A stretch of DNA of 64,000 nucleotides from Phytoseiulus persimilis. Its lineage: Eukaryota > Arthropoda > Arachnida > Mesostigmata > Phytoseiidae. Location of the stretch: NCBI GenBank assembly GCA_037576195.1, contig CM075101.1:4030001-4094000 (forward strand). The letters run 5' to 3'. Shown in pieces: positions 62,589 through 64,000 of the stretch. The notes under the pieces were generated by a model that ran no database searches, had not been told where the DNA came from, and was given only the letters and a program-made list of their open reading frames with translations. The translations under genes and the position numbers were made by a program. The first letter of the stretch is position 1. Every line of letters begins with the position of its first letter.

Positions 62589-62884
62589 AATTATGTAAAT
62601 CCGATGCCAACACGATCATTTATTTAAGTGAGCGTCGCCGTCGACGAAAGGCAGCAAGGGCCCTTCCATGGCTGCCGCGGCGTCCGTAGACGACGGCGCA
62701 GCCTCATTCGCGCAAGGCTAAGTAAGTACACTGATCTCAACTTGCATGAACGTGTCCATTTAGCCGTGACGAGTTTAGAGTGTAGCCGGCTAAATGATCG
62801 AGAGAACGACCAGGGACGTTGGAAGGCGCCCCGCGACAACCTCCGGGGTTTCTTCCCCCGGTCGGCTCCTCCCGCCTTTCCCCT

Positions 62885-62901
62885 CCCCCCCCCCCCCCCC
62901 C
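62885..62901 (+). repeat. 17-base C run
   Basis: Uninterrupted poly-C, preceded by C-rich sequence. Confidence 0.95.
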
Positions 62902-64000
62902 GATTCCGCGACCGATAGATTTTTCTCCGACTCCTGGAGAATACACCGGAAACTGGAAATTCCATGAACTCGACATTGTCCCGCTTTGACCCCTGCGCAC
63001 TTGTCTTGACTGGCAGGACTGAGCACTTGCGCAGATAAATTCCAACACTGAGGATTCACCAAAAATCATATCCTGCCTCCTGAGCTCTTTGCCAGTCGAC
63101 GAAATGATTGCGAAATACTTTCCTCAGACAGGAAACCCGTCGTCGGTGGCGGAAACGCGTTTGATTTTTTTGCTGGTACTGCTGCGGCCACGCTCCGTGG
63201 CCGACATCGCTCTCATGGCTAACGAAGGACATGCCTCGTCACCATAGAGCATCATTATCTAATGCGTTTGTATCGTCGCTCGGCGTCGTATGTGAGGCGC
63301 CACTCGCGCGAAATTCCGTTGCTGGAGTCATTTGCTCGGTTGGCCGACTGGACCGACTCAAGCCGCTTCCTGAACACTCGGCCCCGTCCGCGAGTGCGGC
63401 GGCAGGGAACGTGAGCCCTAATTACTTCGCTGATCAAAGCGTGGAGACGAATCTTTCATGTTGAGTTCATGTAGAAGATCCGCCACCGGAAGCGGCGAAG
63501 CGACAAAATCGGCCTGCCTGCACGCTTCGCGAGCCTTTCCCAGGTCTGCGTTCCTCCATGAATACAGCGATGAAAAGAGAGGAAACTGAAGAGAAGCAGA
63601 AAAAAAGACGTTGATAGCCGGCCGCCCGCTGACGATGTGAATCAGGAATGGCCGCGAGACTGATCGCGTTCGAAAATGTTCTCGGAGTTGCCTCTCCGCT
63701 CCCGCCCGGACAATCGGAGCTCCCGTATGAGAGGTCTCCTCGTCGTTAAACGATTAAATGCCCCGGCCGGTTTGCTTGCGCTCGTAAAGTGACGTATTAT
63801 CAGTTTGTTCTCGTTAAACAGGGCAACGGGCTTGCGGGGAACTCTTCTTCGTCTGAGTCACTTGCCCGCTCGTATCGTAGGCGGCGAGCCACGGGGAGAC
63901 GATGCAAGGAAACAAAAAAAGAAAACGCGGTGGCTTCTCTGTTGAAAATGCGTTCGGGGCTGAGGTTGTTGACAGCGTTCAAAAGTCGCCGGCGTGTGTT

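Larger units (their letters stand above)
48410..64000. other. 15.6 kb without a recognisable gene
   Basis: GC-rich sequence with many microsatellites and C or G runs. The longest frames (57166-57927 minus, 51918-52589 plus, 51341-51904 minus, 55762-56331 minus) lack recognisable domains and have low-complexity Ser/Arg/Pro composition. A short perfect 8 bp hairpin, CGGCCACG-CTC-CGTGGCCG, lies at 63185-63203. No rRNA, tRNA or mobile element protein was recognised. Confidence 0.5.

Overview
The window reads as nuclear DNA of a multicellular animal, most likely an arthropod; a mite-like genome is my guess only. The reasons are one clear animal-type gene (ECHDC3 family), a very low gene density, large spans with no recognisable coding sequence, many simple repeats and a 9 kb minisatellite. 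Nothing bacterial or organellar is visible: no operons, no ribosome binding sites and no dense gene packing.

Layout. Positions 1-591 are ordinary sequence with an unassigned minus-strand reading frame. Positions 595-1273 hold two tandem copies of a 333-337 bp repeat, each with a TTTG microsatellite and a C-rich tract. Positions 1285-10505 are one continuous array of about 200 copies of a 45 bp minisatellite, which decays at its right edge. Positions 10506-15664 show no convincing gene. Positions 15686-16593 hold the one gene I can name, an enoyl-CoA hydratase domain-containing protein 3 (ECHDC3) homologue. From about 17 kb to the end I see no recognisable protein family, only simple repeats, long C or G runs, one strong 17 bp hairpin (48356-48409) and scattered open frames of the kind expected by chance, especially in the GC-rich parts after 35 kb.

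The most informative detail is at the start of ECHDC3. A 47-codon frame (15686-15829) looks like a mitochondrial targeting leader and sits in a different frame from the crotonase domain. Its stop codon overlaps the domain's first ATG (TGATG, 15827-15831). One missing base in between, perhaps in the T run near 15773-15779, would explain it: the combined length would be about 302 residues, close to the roughly 300 of human ECHDC3. The minisatellite is also full of one- or two-base length differences, so residual assembly indels are a real possibility across the window.

The many long frames at 1285-10505 are artefacts. The repeat length is divisible by three and four of its six frames lack stops.
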